The translations under genes and the position numbers were made by a program. The notes under the pieces are model-generated. The model did no database searches, was not told where the DNA came from, and was given only the letters and a program-made list of their open reading frames with translations. DNA of 64,000 nt from Hyphomicrobiaceae bacterium (lineage in GTDB: Bacteria > Pseudomonadota > Alphaproteobacteria > Rhizobiales > Hyphomicrobiaceae). The DNA lies in NCBI GenBank assembly GCA_021775735.1, contig JAJFHG010000017.1, positions 1-64,000 on the forward strand. The letters are read 5' to 3'. This document shows positions 62,603 to 64,000 of the stretch, in pieces (the first letter of the stretch is position 1; every line of letters starts with the position of its first letter).

Positions 62603-63931
62603 ATGGCGATCAAACGACTAACGGCCCGACTGGTAGAAACAGCGTCTCACGATTGCGCTGGCAAGCGGACAGAACTGCGCGACAAGCTTGAACGCGGCCT
62701 AAAGTTGCGCATCACACCCACTGGACGAAAGAGCTGGGCGCTTCAATACACGCGCGATCGAAAAAACAAGACCATAACGCTGGGCCCCTACCCGCAGTAC
62801 TCATTGGATGATGCACGGAGGTGGGCACGTGAAGTCAAAGCAGATGTCGCACGCGACAAAGATCCAGCGCTTTCCGCTCAGGAAGAGAAGCAAGCACGAA
62901 AAGTCGCCCAGACTTTTCAGGACCTTGCGGATGAATGGCTTGAGAGATATGCGCGACCCAACAAGAAAAAACTTAGCGTCAAGGACGATGAGTCCATGTT
63001 GAAGCGGCACATCTTGCCGGAACTTGGACATGTAAAAGCGTCTGACATTTCTAAACGTGATGTCATTCGGTTGCTAGACAACATGATGGCGAAGGCGGAT
63101 TCGCGCAGTTTAGGAACTGGTGAAACGCGTCGGATGTCCCATCGTCCAAATCGTGTCTTTGCGTTGCTCCGCACAATTTTCAAATGGGCTGTTGAACGCG
63201 ATATTCTGGAATCTGACCCCATGACAGGCGTCAAGCGACCAATAAAGAAAGAACCACCGCGAGAGCGTGTTCTAACCCAGTCGGAGATTAGACACCTTTG
63301 GAAACTTCTTGAGCGCACGGATGGCCAACGGGGCATTCAGAATAGTTCTGCGCTTCCCATGTCTAGAGCGGTCGCGAAAGCCATCCAACTATCGTTAGTA
63401 ACAGCACAACGCATAGGCGAAGTTTTAAGCATCCGTCTTGATCAACTTAGTCTCAGCGGCCAAACGCCCAAGTGGACAATTCCTGGCAGTGTGACAAAGA
63501 ACGGCCAACCCCACATCGTTCCTTTATCCCCACTAGCTGCCTCCCTAATAATACAAGTTTGGTCGACAGACACTGATTGCCAATGGCTATTCCCAAATCC
63601 CAAAGGTGACGGTCCGATCGATCCGCATGCCGCCACGAAAGGGATCAATCGATCAGGTGACAAACTATCTATTGATGATTTTCGTATTCACGATCTGAGA
63701 CGTACCGCCGCCACCTACATGGCTGAAAGCGGCATCAGTGAATACACAATTGGGCTGGTGTTAAACCACCAAACTACTAGGCGCGGAACAGTAACAGGTA
63801 GGGTCTACAATCAATATTCATATGATCGCGAGAAACGTGGCGCACTTCTTAAATGGGAAAGCCGACTAAAAGGCTTTTTGAAAGAAAAATGTGACCTAGA
63901 CAAAGCCAGCGAACTGGCTTTGTTACGTTAA
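62603..63931 (+). CDS. P4-type tyrosine integrase
   Basis: Site-specific recombinase of 442 residues. The N-terminal DUF4102-type arm-binding domain has LKLRITPTGRKSWALQYTRDRKNKTITLGPYPQYSLDDAR; then a SAM-like core-binding domain (TFQDLADEWLERYA...LGHVKASDISKRDV). The catalytic domain has the Arg in TAQRIGEVLSIRLDQL, the H-x-x-R in HDLRRTAATYMAESG, a His-region LNHQTT and the nucleophile Tyr region VYNQYSYDREKR. It lies 185 bp from the tRNA-Lys attachment remnant, the standard place for such integrases, and probably catalysed that insertion. Confidence 0.94.
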   Translation: MAIKRLTARLVETASHDCAGKRTELRDKLERGLKLRITPTGRKSWALQYTRDRKNKTITLGPYPQYSLDDARRWAREVKADVARDKDPALSAQEEKQARKVAQTFQDLADEWLERYARPNKKKLSVKDDESMLKRHILPELGHVKASDISKRDVIRLLDNMMAKADSRSLGTGETRRMSHRPNRVFALLRTIFKWAVERDILESDPMTGVKRPIKKEPPRERVLTQSEIRHLWKLLERTDGQRGIQNSSALPMSRAVAKAIQLSLVTAQRIGEVLSIRLDQLSLSGQTPKWTIPGSVTKNGQPHIVPLSPLAASLIIQVWSTDTDCQWLFPNPKGDGPIDPHAATKGINRSGDKLSIDDFRIHDLRRTAATYMAESGISEYTIGLVLNHQTTRRGTVTGRVYNQYSYDREKRGALLKWESRLKGFLKEKCDLDKASELALLR

Positions 63932-64000
63932 ACACAGCTTCCAATTAAACTATTCTCTCTTATTAGTAAGTTTCTGTGAGAGCGCAGAATGTAATTGCGC

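Noticed and set aside
1-64000. CRISPR array or insertion sequence
   Set aside because: No regularly spaced short repeats and no transposase-like frame were seen; the only mobility gene is the integrase at the right end.

Overview
The window looks like chromosome of a chemolithotrophically equipped, probably marine alphaproteobacterium. Supporting signs are a Shemin-pathway 5-aminolevulinate synthase, hup/hyp gene order of the rhizobial/Rhodobacter/Ralstonia kind, BcsS, a MocR-type regulator and an NsrR. The genus cannot be told from the sequence alone.

Layout. (1) 1-11.4 kb, ordinary chromosome: a truncated M19 dipeptidase, a TonB-dependent receptor, a NarX/NarL-type two-component pair, a Tas-like aldo/keto reductase, a small secreted protein, a CaCA exchanger, NhaA and an OxyR-like LysR regulator. 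(2) 11.42-62.25 kb, a roughly 51-kb block bracketed by two copies of the same 169-bp sequence (oxyR 3' end plus the 3' half of a tRNA-Lys gene). It reads as an old genomic island of energy metabolism. (3) From 62.42 kb, the start of a second element, with a P4-type tyrosine integrase next to the right-hand tRNA-Lys remnant.

Inside the island, in order: a P-type cation ATPase; an almost gap-free 17-gene minus-strand run (hupDFGHIJK-hypABCDEX-hupRTUV-hypF-nickel permease) preceded by hupSLC, making an O2-tolerant uptake [NiFe] hydrogenase with its maturation machinery, H2-sensing regulatory hydrogenase, kinase and sigma-54 activator; CBS and Pcm genes; an exopolysaccharide locus (DUF2334 protein, NfrB-like glycosyltransferase, WecB, with a convergent TIM-barrel glycosidase and BcsS); and a nitrogen-oxide block. 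That block has haoA-haoB, a MocR regulator, ccmF-G-H-I and hemA on one strand, and divergently norY-norS-senC-orf1 (sNOR-type NO reductase). Between them lies an nsrR gene interrupted by an amber codon, next to two tandem NsrR-like operators.

How it fits together. HupUV would sense H2 and, through HupT, control HupR, which is expected to act at the two sigma-54-type promoters found before hupS and hupD; both carry a nearly identical upstream palindrome. HAO would oxidise hydroxylamine, or reduce nitrogen oxides, with eight c-type hemes. Its neighbours supply heme (HemA) and late cytochrome c assembly (CcmFGHI), and the sNOR-like complex would remove the NO that HAO makes. The main novel leads are the bracketed lithotrophy island, the HAO supply operon, the broken nsrR beside intact-looking operators, and the NfrB/WecB exopolysaccharide locus.
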